Assembly: GCA_003497445.1 (NCBI GenBank)
Contig: DNNX01000018.1
Location: 1 to 7,681, forward strand
Direction: 5' to 3'
Source of the DNA: Acholeplasmataceae bacterium
GTDB taxonomy: Bacteria > Bacillota_I > Bacilli_A > Acholeplasmatales > Acholeplasmataceae
DNA: 7,681 nucleotides
In this document: positions 1 through 6,524 of the stretch, piece after piece
How the letters are laid out: each line of letters opens with the position of its first letter
Numbering within the stretch: the stretch's first letter is position 1
Position numbers and translations under genes: made by a program
The notes under the pieces: generated by a model
What the model saw: only the letters and a program-made list of their open reading frames with translations
Told to the model about the DNA's origin: nothing
Database searches by the model: none

Positions 1-80
1 CTTCAATCCCTGTTGGAACAGAAGTTAGAATTTTAGAAATTGAAGGCGTAAAACTTATTGTCGAAACAATAGAAGTTTAA
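1..80 (+). CDS. NfeD-like protein, C-terminal end (partial)
   Basis: Only the last 25 codons are visible; the gene begins before the window. The frame starting at base 3 reads SIPVGTEVRILEIEGVKLIV and ends ETIEV with TAA at 78-80. The pattern I-P-x-G-x-x-V-x-I-x-x-x-E-G-x-x-L-x-V is typical of the small C-terminal OB-fold domain of NfeD proteins. NfeD family members are usually membrane-anchored and encoded beside an SPFH-domain partner, and an SPFH gene does follow 25 bases downstream on the same strand, probably in the same transcript. The fragment is too short to tell the long protease-bearing NfeD from the short form. The identification therefore rests on this motif plus the neighbour. 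Confidence 0.72.
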   Translation, partial: SIPVGTEVRILEIEGVKLIVETIEV

Positions 81-105
81 AAAAAATAAAAAGGAGAAAA
101 AGATT

Positions 106-1041
106 ATGTTAGTTACCGCAATTATTATTTTTGTAGGCATTGTACTTATATTGTTAGTCTCTAGTTTTAGACTTGTATCTCAAACAAATATGTATGTTGT
201 CGAAAGACTAGGTGGTTACCTTACCACTTGGGATGTAGGTATTCACTTTTTAATTCCATTCGTAGATCGCGTGGTTTCTCAAGTATCTATGAAAGAGCAA
301 ATTAGAGACTTTGCACCACAACCAGTTATTACAAAAGATAACTTAACGATGCAAATTGATGCAGTTGTCTTCTTCCAAGTGACAGACCCTAAGCTTTATG
401 CATATGGTGTAAATAATCCACTTGCAGCAATAGAAAATTTATCTGCAACAACATTACGTAACATTATTGGTGATCTTGATTTAGATCAAACATTAACATC
501 TCGTGATCTCATCAATACTAAAATGCGTGCAATCTTAGACGAGGCCACAGATCCATGGGGCATCAAAGTCAATCGTGTTGAAGTTAAAAATATTATTCCA
601 CCGAAAGATATTCGTGAAGCATTAGAAAAACAATTACGTGCTGAACGTGAAAAACGTGAAGCAATTCTAAACGCTGAAGGTGATAAACGTGCAGCAATCT
701 TACGTGCTGAAGGGGAAGCTGAATCTCTTGTATTACGTGCTAACGCAGCAAAACAAGAGCGAATTCTTGCTGCTGAAGGGGAAGCTGAAGCAATCTTTAA
801 ACTAAAAGAAGCTGAAAGTTTAGGTATTAAACTTATTAAAGATGCAAAAGCAGATCAAGCAGTCATTCAAATTAAAGCATTTGAAGCACTCGCAAAAGTT
901 GCAGATGGTCAATCAACAAAAATTGTGATTCCATCTAACATCGCTGACTTATCATCACTCATTTTATCAGCTACTGAAATAGCACAATCATCTAAAGACA
1001 CACCTAAGACGACGAAAGCAGTACCTAAAGCTACTAAGTAA
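106..1041 (+). CDS. SPFH/band-7 domain membrane protein (stomatin/QmcA-like)
   Basis: This 311-residue protein has one N-terminal membrane segment (about residues 2-19, very hydrophobic) and then an SPFH/band-7 domain (about 26-180) with the family signatures ERLGGY (33-38), the region around 74-95, and VEVKNIIPPKDI (158-169). A long charged Ala/Glu/Lys/Arg-rich coiled coil follows (about 171-250), then the common KIVIPS segment (272-277) and a Lys/Thr-rich tail. SPFH proteins of this type form large membrane-bound oligomeric assemblies and organise membrane microdomains or modulate membrane proteases; the NfeD gene just upstream is the usual partner. The start is supported by AAGGAG at 91-96, nine bases before ATG. 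No promoter is visible in the 25-base gap, so it is probably cotranscribed with nfeD. The exact subfamily name is uncertain. Confidence 0.93.
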   Translation: MLVTAIIIFVGIVLILLVSSFRLVSQTNMYVVERLGGYLTTWDVGIHFLIPFVDRVVSQVSMKEQIRDFAPQPVITKDNLTMQIDAVVFFQVTDPKLYAYGVNNPLAAIENLSATTLRNIIGDLDLDQTLTSRDLINTKMRAILDEATDPWGIKVNRVEVKNIIPPKDIREALEKQLRAEREKREAILNAEGDKRAAILRAEGEAESLVLRANAAKQERILAAEGEAEAIFKLKEAESLGIKLIKDAKADQAVIQIKAFEALAKVADGQSTKIVIPSNIADLSSLILSATEIAQSSKDTPKTTKAVPKATK

Positions 1042-1042
1042 T

Positions 1043-1073
1043 AAAAAACCACTCTTAACAGAGTGGTTTTTTT
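1043..1073. terminator. Bidirectional rho-independent terminator
   Basis: Stem CCACTC (1049-1054), loop TTAACA, stem GAGTGG (1061-1066), flanked by A6 on the left and T7 on the right. The structure has a U-tract in either direction, so it can serve both the SPFH gene (+) and the phosphorylase gene (-). The phosphorylase stop codon (1074-1072) overlaps the T-run. Confidence 0.9.
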
Positions 1074-2367
1074 ATTGTACAGTGTCGATGATATATTGAA
1101 CATCTTTTACTTCTTCAGATAAATGGTAGGCTTCTTCTAATAGCTTCAATGCATCGCTAAGTCCTTTTTGATGATGGTAAATCGTGAGCAAATCATCACC
1201 TGCCTTTACATAATCACCAACTTTTTTATGGAGCTCTATCCCTACATAATAATCAATTTGATCTTCTTTTTTTTGTCTACCAGCACCTAATAACATGGCT
1301 GCTTGACCAACTTTTAATGCTTCAATTTGATGAATATAACCTGATGCTTTTGCTTTTAGTTGAACGCTTTCAGTCGCGAAATATTCTGACATGTTCATCA
1401 ACACATCACTTTCACCACCTTGATCTTCAATCATGCGTTTGAAATAAGGAAATGCAAGTCCTTTTGAAAGTGCATGTCTGCATGCATCATATGCAATATC
1501 AAAATCTTGATATAAATTAGATTGCATCAATAAATGTGCAACAAGTGTCGATGCAATATGATTAATATCTTCAGGACCTTTACCAAGAAGTGTTTGCACT
1601 GCCTCATGTATTTCATGTGCATTCCCAACATAATGACCTAGAGGCTCATCCATATTCGTGAGTACTGCAATCATTTTTTTGTTTGCAAGTTTGCCAATTT
1701 CAACCATTAATCGTGCAAGTGTTTTTGCATCTTCTGTTGTTTTCATGAATGCACCGTCACCAACTTTGACATCTAACACAATAATATCTGCACCAGATGC
1801 TAACTTTTTACTCATAATGGATGAAGCGATGAGAGGCATACTATTGACCGTTGCAGTCACATCTCTTAATGCATATAATTTTTTATCCGCAGGTGCAATA
1901 TCACCTGATTGTCCAATGATGGATACATGATGATCACTTACTTGCTTTTTAAATACTTCTTTGGTTTGTTCTATATTTAATCCTTTGATACTTTCAAGTT
2001 TATCAATCGTACCTCCAGTATGACCAAGACCTCTTCCACTCATTTTTGCGAGTTTTAAACCAAAATGTGCAACCATTGGTCCAACGATAAATGATATTTT
2101 ATCGCCAACACCTCCTGTAGAATGTTTATCAACTTTAATCCCTTCTATATCTGAGAGATCTAAGACATCACCAGAATCTCTCATTGCGAGTGCTAAAAAA
2201 GTGGATTCCTCATCGGTCATCCCTTGAAAGTAAATCGCCATAAGTAGTGCACTTGCTTGATAATCGGGAATATCGCCTTTAGTATAGCCTTGAATAAAAA
2301 AGCGAATCATCTCTTCACTTAATGGTTTCCCTTGTTTCTTTGTTTCAATAATTTCTATCATCGTCAT
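1072..2367 (-). CDS. pdp: Pyrimidine-nucleoside phosphorylase (thymidine phosphorylase family)
   Basis: This 431-residue cytosolic enzyme reversibly cleaves uridine, deoxyuridine or thymidine with phosphate into base plus (deoxy)ribose-1-phosphate, for salvage or as a carbon source. Family signatures are complete: KHSTGGVGDK (81-90, phosphate site), SGRGLGHTGGTIDKLE (110-125, the thymidine/pyrimidine phosphorylase signature), ALRDVTATVNS (166-176) with substrate Arg168, and SSIMSKK (182-188) with Ser183 and Lys187. Lys108, just before MSGRG, is the residue I recall in broad-specificity Bacillus PyNPs where DeoA-type enzymes carry Met, so I favour Pdp over DeoA; that choice is moderate. Length fits the family (about 430-440). 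ATG at 2367 follows GGTGGTGA; an in-frame ATG at 2361 is an alternative. It is divergent from the phosphatase gene and monocistronic as seen here. Confidence 0.95.
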   Translation of the reverse strand: MTMIEIIETKKQGKPLSEEMIRFFIQGYTKGDIPDYQASALLMAIYFQGMTDEESTFLALAMRDSGDVLDLSDIEGIKVDKHSTGGVGDKISFIVGPMVAHFGLKLAKMSGRGLGHTGGTIDKLESIKGLNIEQTKEVFKKQVSDHHVSIIGQSGDIAPADKKLYALRDVTATVNSMPLIASSIMSKKLASGADIIVLDVKVGDGAFMKTTEDAKTLARLMVEIGKLANKKMIAVLTNMDEPLGHYVGNAHEIHEAVQTLLGKGPEDINHIASTLVAHLLMQSNLYQDFDIAYDACRHALSKGLAFPYFKRMIEDQGGESDVLMNMSEYFATESVQLKAKASGYIHQIEALKVGQAAMLLGAGRQKKEDQIDYYVGIELHKKVGDYVKAGDDLLTIYHHQKGLSDALKLLEEAYHLSEEVKDVQYIIDTVQ

Positions 2368-2382
2368 ATAATCACCACCATC

Positions 2383-2391
2383 ATTGTATCA
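2383..2391 (-). promoter_or_regulatory. Extended -10 promoter for the phosphorylase gene
   Basis: Read on the - strand, 2391 to 2383 is TGATACAAT: an extended TGn element plus the -10 hexamer TACAAT (one mismatch to TATAAT). No good -35 lies 16-18 bases upstream. The predicted start site is near 2376, only about nine bases before the ATG, at the first G of GGTGA. Prediction from sequence only. Confidence 0.55.
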
Positions 2392-2399
2392 TAGTAAAC

Positions 2400-2419
2400 G
2401 AGATATGTTATAATATCTC
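2400..2419. repeat. Perfect dyad overlapping the -10 (candidate operator)
   Basis: GAGATAT (2400-2406), six-base spacer, ATATCTC (2413-2419): a 7-bp perfect inverted repeat covering the phosphatase -10 and lying just upstream of the divergent phosphorylase promoter. The position suits a repressor site, but no regulator is identified and AT-rich arms raise the chance expectation. Confidence 0.45.
2406..2414 (+). promoter_or_regulatory. Extended -10 promoter for the histidine phosphatase gene
   Basis: TGTTATAAT: a TGn extension and a perfect -10 TATAAT (2409-2414). The -35 is weak; TTGTAT at 2384-2389 would need a 19-base spacer and overlaps the opposing -10. The predicted start is near 2421, placing the ribosome binding site AGGTGA (2420-2425) at the very 5' end of the transcript. 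Confidence 0.65.
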
Positions 2420-2431
2420 AGGTGAAAATAT

Positions 2432-3004
2432 ATGAAAATTTATGCAATTAGACATTCATTAACACAACTCAATGAAGAAAAAAAGATTCAAGGAAGAATT
2501 GATTTACCTCTATCGTCTTATGGCACCACGCATGCTCATGATATTTTTTCAAAGTTAGATCTTTCTGTTGATGTCATGTTCGCTTCTCCATTAATTAGAG
2601 CACACCAAACTGCAATAATTGCTGCTCAATATTTACAATATGATAAACCTATTACATTAATTCAACACTTCATCGAAAGAGATTTTTCATCACTGGATTT
2701 ATTGCCTGTGTCTGAAAGCAAACCTGTAGTGAGAGGTGAGGTTTCCCTTGAAGGTTATGAAAGTGATCAACATTTACTAATGCGAGTTAATAAAGGTTTA
2801 TCTACAATCAAACATGACTTAAATTATCTTACAGGACTTATTGTTTGTCACGCACATGTTCTTAAAGCACTTTTAATATTAGCAGGTGAAAAAAATATAA
2901 GTTTTGCTGATACAATTATCATGCATGATGATTTACTTGAATTTGAATTAGATGCACACACTTTTAAATTTAAATCTATGAAAAAAGTAAAAAGTGACCA
3001 ATAA
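2432..3004 (+). CDS. Histidine phosphatase family protein (phosphoglycerate mutase-like)
   Basis: This 190-residue protein belongs to the histidine phosphatase (branch 1) superfamily, which transfers phosphate through a covalent phosphohistidine. Arg7-His8 begin the active-site strand (IRHSLT, 6-11, with Ser where RHG is usual). Gly21-Arg22 in IQGRIDLPLS fit the family loop, and Arg56 in ASPLIRAHQT (51-60) is the second phosphate-binding arginine. Glu82 in IERDFSS is the likely proton donor, and His140 in VCHAHVLKAL (138-147) is the second catalytic histidine. Core residues are kept, so activity is likely; the substrate cannot be read (a small phosphorylated metabolite is plausible). Start: AGGTGA at 2420-2425, six bases before ATG. 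The stop codon lies in the loop of the downstream terminator hairpin, and the last codons form its left arm. Confidence 0.88.
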   Translation: MKIYAIRHSLTQLNEEKKIQGRIDLPLSSYGTTHAHDIFSKLDLSVDVMFASPLIRAHQTAIIAAQYLQYDKPITLIQHFIERDFSSLDLLPVSESKPVVRGEVSLEGYESDQHLLMRVNKGLSTIKHDLNYLTGLIVCHAHVLKALLILAGEKNISFADTIIMHDDLLEFELDAHTFKFKSMKKVKSDQ

Positions 3005-3018
3005 AGGTCACTTTTTTT
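2989..3018. terminator. Bidirectional terminator between convergent genes
   Basis: Stem AAAGTGACC (2991-2999), loop AATAAA (3000-3005), stem GGTCACTTT (3006-3014), extendable by two A-T pairs, with T's to 3018. On the - strand the hairpin is followed by TTTTTACTTTTTT. It can end both the phosphatase transcript and the pepV-thyA-folA-plsC operon. The phosphatase TAA (3002-3004) is in the loop and the plsC TAA (3019-3017) overlaps the T-run. Confidence 0.9.
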
Positions 3019-3793
3019 AATACGCTTCATTAATTTTTTGTAAGACAATTTGTGATAATGCTTGTGTCGTCATTTCTTTATATGATTCATAAGGAATTGG
3101 CTCTAAGAAAATAACTTCCCTATCCGTTTGATAAAATGGGACTCTTTGTCTAACTTTCGCATTGCCTACGATGCGAACAGGAACGATTGTTGCTTCAGAT
3201 TTTATTGCAACTTTAAAAGCACCATGTTTCATATTCTCAATGAGATCATTATCACGATCTTTGGTACCACCTTCTGGAAAAATAAGCATAGATTGACCTT
3301 TTTTAATTGTCTTGATTGCTTCCATCAATCTTCTTACTGTATCACGGTTATTATCACGGTCTACCATGAAACAATGCATCGCTTGCAACCATAAACCAAT
3401 TAAAGGTAACTTATAAAGACCTTTTTTTACTGCATAAGCAACGTTTCTTTGAACAATTTGTAACACAACAAATGGATCTGTATATGATTTATGATTTGCA
3501 AAAAATACTACTTTTCCTTCTTTGGGGATGTTTTCTAACCCTTTAGGAATAACCTTTAATCTTAAAATAAAATGATTTAGTGTAAATGATAAATTTCTAG
3601 TTAAATATCCAAAAAAACGATTATTAGAATCTGCTCTTTTGTAAAATGGCACCATAATACCAAAAAACAATAATACAACCACTACACCAAATAATTGTGA
3701 AAATACAATCCAAACTGGAATAAGTGCAGGCCAAATCGAGCTCAATGTAAATGCTGTTATGAATATTGAGATCAAAAAAACCGCAGTAATCAT
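3017..3793 (-). CDS. plsC: 1-acyl-sn-glycerol-3-phosphate acyltransferase (PlsC-type)
   Basis: This 258-residue membrane enzyme likely adds the second acyl chain to lysophosphatidic acid, giving phosphatidic acid for phospholipid synthesis. The N-terminus has two hydrophobic segments (about 3-19 and 24-50). The acyltransferase motifs are in order: NHKSYTD (100-106, the HX4D catalytic motif, His101/Asp106), VDRDNNRD (144-151, motif II), FPEGGTKDRD (172-181, motif III, binding the glycerol phosphate) and VPVRIVG (204-210, motif IV). The motif order and length fit PlsC; acceptor specificity is not provable from sequence. It is the last gene of the operon: its ATG overlaps the folA TGA as ATGA, with AAAGGG (3806-3801) seven bases upstream inside folA. 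It ends in the shared terminator. Confidence 0.9.
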   Translation of the reverse strand: MITAVFLISIFITAFTLSSIWPALIPVWIVFSQLFGVVVVLLFFGIMVPFYKRADSNNRFFGYLTRNLSFTLNHFILRLKVIPKGLENIPKEGKVVFFANHKSYTDPFVVLQIVQRNVAYAVKKGLYKLPLIGLWLQAMHCFMVDRDNNRDTVRRLMEAIKTIKKGQSMLIFPEGGTKDRDNDLIENMKHGAFKVAIKSEATIVPVRIVGNAKVRQRVPFYQTDREVIFLEPIPYESYKEMTTQALSQIVLQKINEAY

Positions 3794-4263
3794 TTTTTTA
3801 CCCTTTCATAATGCGTTAAGATAAGTTCCGGTTGTGTTTTGTAATCAACGAGTTTAAATGTATCCAGAGAATATTTAGGAAAAAAAGTATCCCCTACATA
3901 TGGTTTTAAAACGTAGGTAATTCTCAAGTCATCGGCATAATCTAAAGCAATTTTATATATTTGTGCTCCACCAATAACTATCAAATCGTCATTGAAATTC
4001 TCAAGGAATGACTTTACATCAGAAATGATGAATGCATTTTCTATTTGTGTCTGCTTTCTTGATGCAATGTATATGTCACTAAAAGGTAATTTTCCTGAAG
4101 GAAAATACTTTAACATGGACACATATGTTTGATATCCCATAAGCGCTTTTTTATGATATGCATGTGTTTTAAAATAGTGCATATCTTCTTTGTAGTACCA
4201 AGGTAATTGTTGTCCATTTCCAATAACTTTGTTGACATCCATTGCCCACATCAATGTAATCAT
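3790..4263 (-). CDS. folA: Dihydrofolate reductase
   Basis: This 157-residue enzyme reduces dihydrofolate, released by ThyA next door, to tetrahydrofolate using NAD(P)H. Visible DHFR features: MITLMWAMDVNKVIGN at the N-terminus, LPW (20-22, Trp22), catalytic Asp27 in KEDMHYF, Phe31, the MGxxTY segment (42-47), the nucleotide-binding IGGAQIY (97-103), Thr116 in RITYV, and a C-terminal HYERV. Two positions are odd: the usual Arg44 (MGRKT) is Tyr44, and the near-invariant folate-glutamate-binding arginine of the LPGR segment is Ser62 (LPFSD, 59-63; E. coli position 57). Arg69 may still serve the cofactor phosphate. ATG at 4263 overlaps the thyA TGA; AAAGGTG (4280-4274) is a usable ribosome site ten bases upstream. 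The family is certain; full activity is less so. Confidence 0.94.
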   Translation of the reverse strand: MITLMWAMDVNKVIGNGQQLPWYYKEDMHYFKTHAYHKKALMGYQTYVSMLKYFPSGKLPFSDIYIASRKQTQIENAFIISDVKSFLENFNDDLIVIGGAQIYKIALDYADDLRITYVLKPYVGDTFFPKYSLDTFKLVDYKTQPELILTHYERVKK

Positions 4264-5126
4264 ACTGCTACAGCACCTTTTATTGGTGGATGGGGATGAT
4301 AATCAACAATTTCAATGTCTTCAAACTCAAAATCTTCTAATTCTGTGATTTCTTTATTAAGCTTTAATATTGGTAATGGTCGTATATCTCTTGTTAATTG
4401 TAATTGAAGTTGCTCCACATGGTTAGAATAAATATGCGCGTCCCCAATTGTATGAACAAATTCTCCTACTTCTAGATTCGTTACTTGTGCAACCATTTCT
4501 AATAATAGTGCATAAGATGCAATGTTAAAAGGGATACCAAGAAATATATCTCCACTTCTTTGATAAAGTTGAAGTGATAGTTTGTTGTTAGCAACATAAA
4601 ATTGAATTAATGTATGACATGGCGGTAAAGACATATTATGTATTTCTGCTGGATTCCAAGCTGATAAAATCATCCTTCTGGAATTCGGTTGATGTTTGAT
4701 AAGATGGATCACTTCATCTAATTGATCTACACCATTGAAATTTCGCCATTGTGCACCATAAACTGGCCCAAGATCACCATGCTTTTTTGCAAAAATGTCA
4801 TCATGTTTGATTTTTTCAACAAATGTTTCTAAACTCTCACCTTGATAATCTTCGTGTTTTTTAAAATTCTCATATGGCCATTCATTCCATATTTTTACGC
4901 CATGATCCACTAAATATTTTATATTGGTATCACCTTTTATAAACCAAAGCAATTCATAAATAATCGCTTTATAAAATACTTTTTTTGTTGTTAATAATGG
5001 AAAACCTTCTGATAAATCAAAACGCATTTGATACCCAAAGGTTGAAATCGTTCCAGTTTTAGTCCGATCTTCTTTCTTATAACCATGTTTAAAGACATGT
5101 GCCACTAAATCATGATACTGCTTCAT
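4260..5126 (-). CDS. thyA: Thymidylate synthase (ThyA)
   Basis: This 288-residue enzyme methylates dUMP to dTMP with methylenetetrahydrofolate, releasing dihydrofolate for FolA. All key residues are present: Arg21 in DRTKTGT (phosphate binding), Trp80 and Trp83 in IWNEWP, Arg150-Arg151 (RRMILSAWNP), the nucleophile Cys170 in LPPCHTLIQFY, QRSGDIFLGIPFNIASY (189-205; Asp193 and Asn201 bind the base), HIYSNH (231-236) and the C-terminal IKGAVAV that closes over the substrate. It is longer than the 264-residue E. coli form because of an insert at about 84-118, resembling but shorter than that of Lactobacillus casei. ATG overlaps the pepV TGA as ATGA. I see no convincing Shine-Dalgarno before it, so translation probably depends on ribosomes arriving from pepV. 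Confidence 0.97.
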   Translation of the reverse strand: MKQYHDLVAHVFKHGYKKEDRTKTGTISTFGYQMRFDLSEGFPLLTTKKVFYKAIIYELLWFIKGDTNIKYLVDHGVKIWNEWPYENFKKHEDYQGESLETFVEKIKHDDIFAKKHGDLGPVYGAQWRNFNGVDQLDEVIHLIKHQPNSRRMILSAWNPAEIHNMSLPPCHTLIQFYVANNKLSLQLYQRSGDIFLGIPFNIASYALLLEMVAQVTNLEVGEFVHTIGDAHIYSNHVEQLQLQLTRDIRPLPILKLNKEITELEDFEFEDIEIVDYHPHPPIKGAVAV

Positions 5127-6493
5127 TGTGTCGCCAACTTATAAAGCGCCTCTGCATATATTGCAGTTGCAAGTAATAATTCTTCTAAGTCGATATATTC
5201 ATCTGGCTGATGAATGTATGTTGGTGTATTAGGAAAATGTGCACCAAATGCCACAACATTCGGCATTGAACGGGCAAATGTCCCACCACCAATAGAGAAA
5301 GGTTTGTTTTCAGTATCATTTGTGTATTTTTGATACACTGATGTTAATGTCTCTATAAGAGGACTTTTAGGATCATTGTATAATAATGCTTTGTGATGAT
5401 CAACTTCTATTGTTGATGTAATCAAAGTTGCTTTTAATGTTTGAATCACATCATCAAATACAATGCCATGAGGATATCTATAGTTTAAACTAATGTCATA
5501 TTTATGATGCTGAATTGTCATGACACCAATATTATTGGTAGTTGGTCCCATTTCATCATCTTGATGATACACACCTAATTTTTTACCATATAAGTCATGA
5601 ATAAAATATGTATCGTATAACTTTGTAAAGTCAGATTTTTCATTTTCAATTAAAAATTGCATTAAAAGGTCAATCGCATTGATGCCTTCATGTGGAAGAG
5701 AGCCATGTGCACTTTTCCCATGTATCTCGCAAACAATGGTGTCATTTTCGATGAATGTTCGACCTTGGTAAGCATGCACTTTTAAATACGTATTAAATAA
5801 TACGTCGTAAGGTTTTTTATTTTTCAAAACAACTTTTGCGAAATCTGGCACCATGTTATCTCTGGAACCACCATTAAATTCAATAATGTCAGTATTCTCT
5901 AATATACCTTTGACTTGTATTCTAGAAATTCCTTTTTCTGCATAAATGAGTGGAAAATCAGCATCTGGAATAAAACCTGATACAGGGATTTCAGGATAAA
6001 CTTCAAAATAACGATCCACACCGCGCCATGCTGTTTCTTCATCATTACCAATGATAAGTTTAATACGATGTTTTAAATCTAAATTGAGCTCTTTAAGTAT
6101 TTTCATGGCATAATATACCGCCATGGTTGGACCTTTATCATCACTCGTTCCACGTCCATACATCTTTCCATCATGTATAACCGCACCATATGGATCAAAC
6201 TTCCACCCATTACCAGCTGGTACAACATCTAAATGACCAATGCTTCCAATAAATGTTTCTTGTGAGCCAAATTGAATATGACCGCCATAACCATCTACAT
6301 TCACGACATCAAAACCATCTTTTTTTGCTAAAGTTAAAAACCATTCAAAAGCTTTTTGAATATCCTCTCCAAATGGAGCATTTTTTCTATTAGGATCAAA
6401 TGAAGTTAATTCAGATTTTAATTGAATTAAATGTTGTAAGTCTGAAATTAAAGCATTTTTTCTTTTTAAAACTTCTTGTTTAAAATCTATCAT
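5123..6493 (-). CDS. pepV: M20 family dipeptidase PepV
   Basis: This 456-residue cytosolic zinc metallopeptidase cleaves dipeptides and some tripeptides in the last step of peptide use. Dinuclear-zinc motifs are in order: GHLDVVPAGNGW (86-97, His87 and Asp89), GRGTSDDKGPT (113-123, bridging Asp), NDEETAWRG (150-158, Glu152 catalytic and Glu153 metal ligand), FIPDADFPLIYAEKG (174-188, Asp177), the lid domain with NGGSRDNMVPDFA, and near the end IGGGTFARSMPN and IHQPDEYID with metal ligand His428. Length and motif spacing match PepV of lactic acid bacteria (about 470). ATG at 6493 has AAGGAG (6508-6503) nine bases upstream and its own extended -10 promoter. It is the first gene of the pepV-thyA-folA-plsC chain; its TGA overlaps the thyA ATG. 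The functional link to thymidylate genes is unclear. Confidence 0.95.
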   Translation of the reverse strand: MIDFKQEVLKRKNALISDLQHLIQLKSELTSFDPNRKNAPFGEDIQKAFEWFLTLAKKDGFDVVNVDGYGGHIQFGSQETFIGSIGHLDVVPAGNGWKFDPYGAVIHDGKMYGRGTSDDKGPTMAVYYAMKILKELNLDLKHRIKLIIGNDEETAWRGVDRYFEVYPEIPVSGFIPDADFPLIYAEKGISRIQVKGILENTDIIEFNGGSRDNMVPDFAKVVLKNKKPYDVLFNTYLKVHAYQGRTFIENDTIVCEIHGKSAHGSLPHEGINAIDLLMQFLIENEKSDFTKLYDTYFIHDLYGKKLGVYHQDDEMGPTTNNIGVMTIQHHKYDISLNYRYPHGIVFDDVIQTLKATLITSTIEVDHHKALLYNDPKSPLIETLTSVYQKYTNDTENKPFSIGGGTFARSMPNVVAFGAHFPNTPTYIHQPDEYIDLEELLLATAIYAEALYKLATQ

Positions 6494-6515
6494 TTATGTA
6501 CGCTCCTTACGCTAT

Positions 6516-6524
6516 ATTATAGCA
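6516..6524 (-). promoter_or_regulatory. Extended -10 promoter for the pepV operon
   Basis: On the - strand 6524 to 6516 reads TGCTATAAT, a TGn extension with a perfect -10. No good -35 is seen. The -10 sits in a 13-base palindrome, GCTATAATATAGC (6511-6523 as read on the - strand). The predicted start near 6509 is at TAAGGAG, giving a leader of about 16 bases with the ribosome site at its 5' end. Confidence 0.62.

Noticed and set aside
909..1103. 64-codon - strand open frame across the SPFH gene end and terminator
   Set aside because: It runs through the bidirectional terminator and overlaps two real genes; it has no recognisable features.
1658..1930. 90-codon + strand open frame inside the phosphorylase gene
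   Set aside because: It is antisense to highly conserved phosphorylase motifs and shows no recognisable family; best read as a shadow of the real gene.
2848..3048. 66-codon - strand open frame across the phosphatase/plsC junction
   Set aside because: It spans the shared terminator and is antisense to the phosphatase active-site region; a shadow frame.
3128..3394. 88-codon + strand open frame inside the plsC gene
   Set aside because: It is antisense to the PlsC motifs, with a Cys/Phe-rich composition typical of a shadow frame and no ribosome site noted.
4089..4106. Hairpin ATTTTCC-TGAA-GGAAAAT inside folA
   Set aside because: A 7-bp AT-rich stem within coding sequence, without a following T-run on either strand; could easily arise by chance.
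5788..5805. Inverted repeat ACGTATT-AAAT-AATACGT inside pepV
   Set aside because: It is intragenic, has no terminator T-run or promoter link, and its size is compatible with chance in AT-rich DNA.
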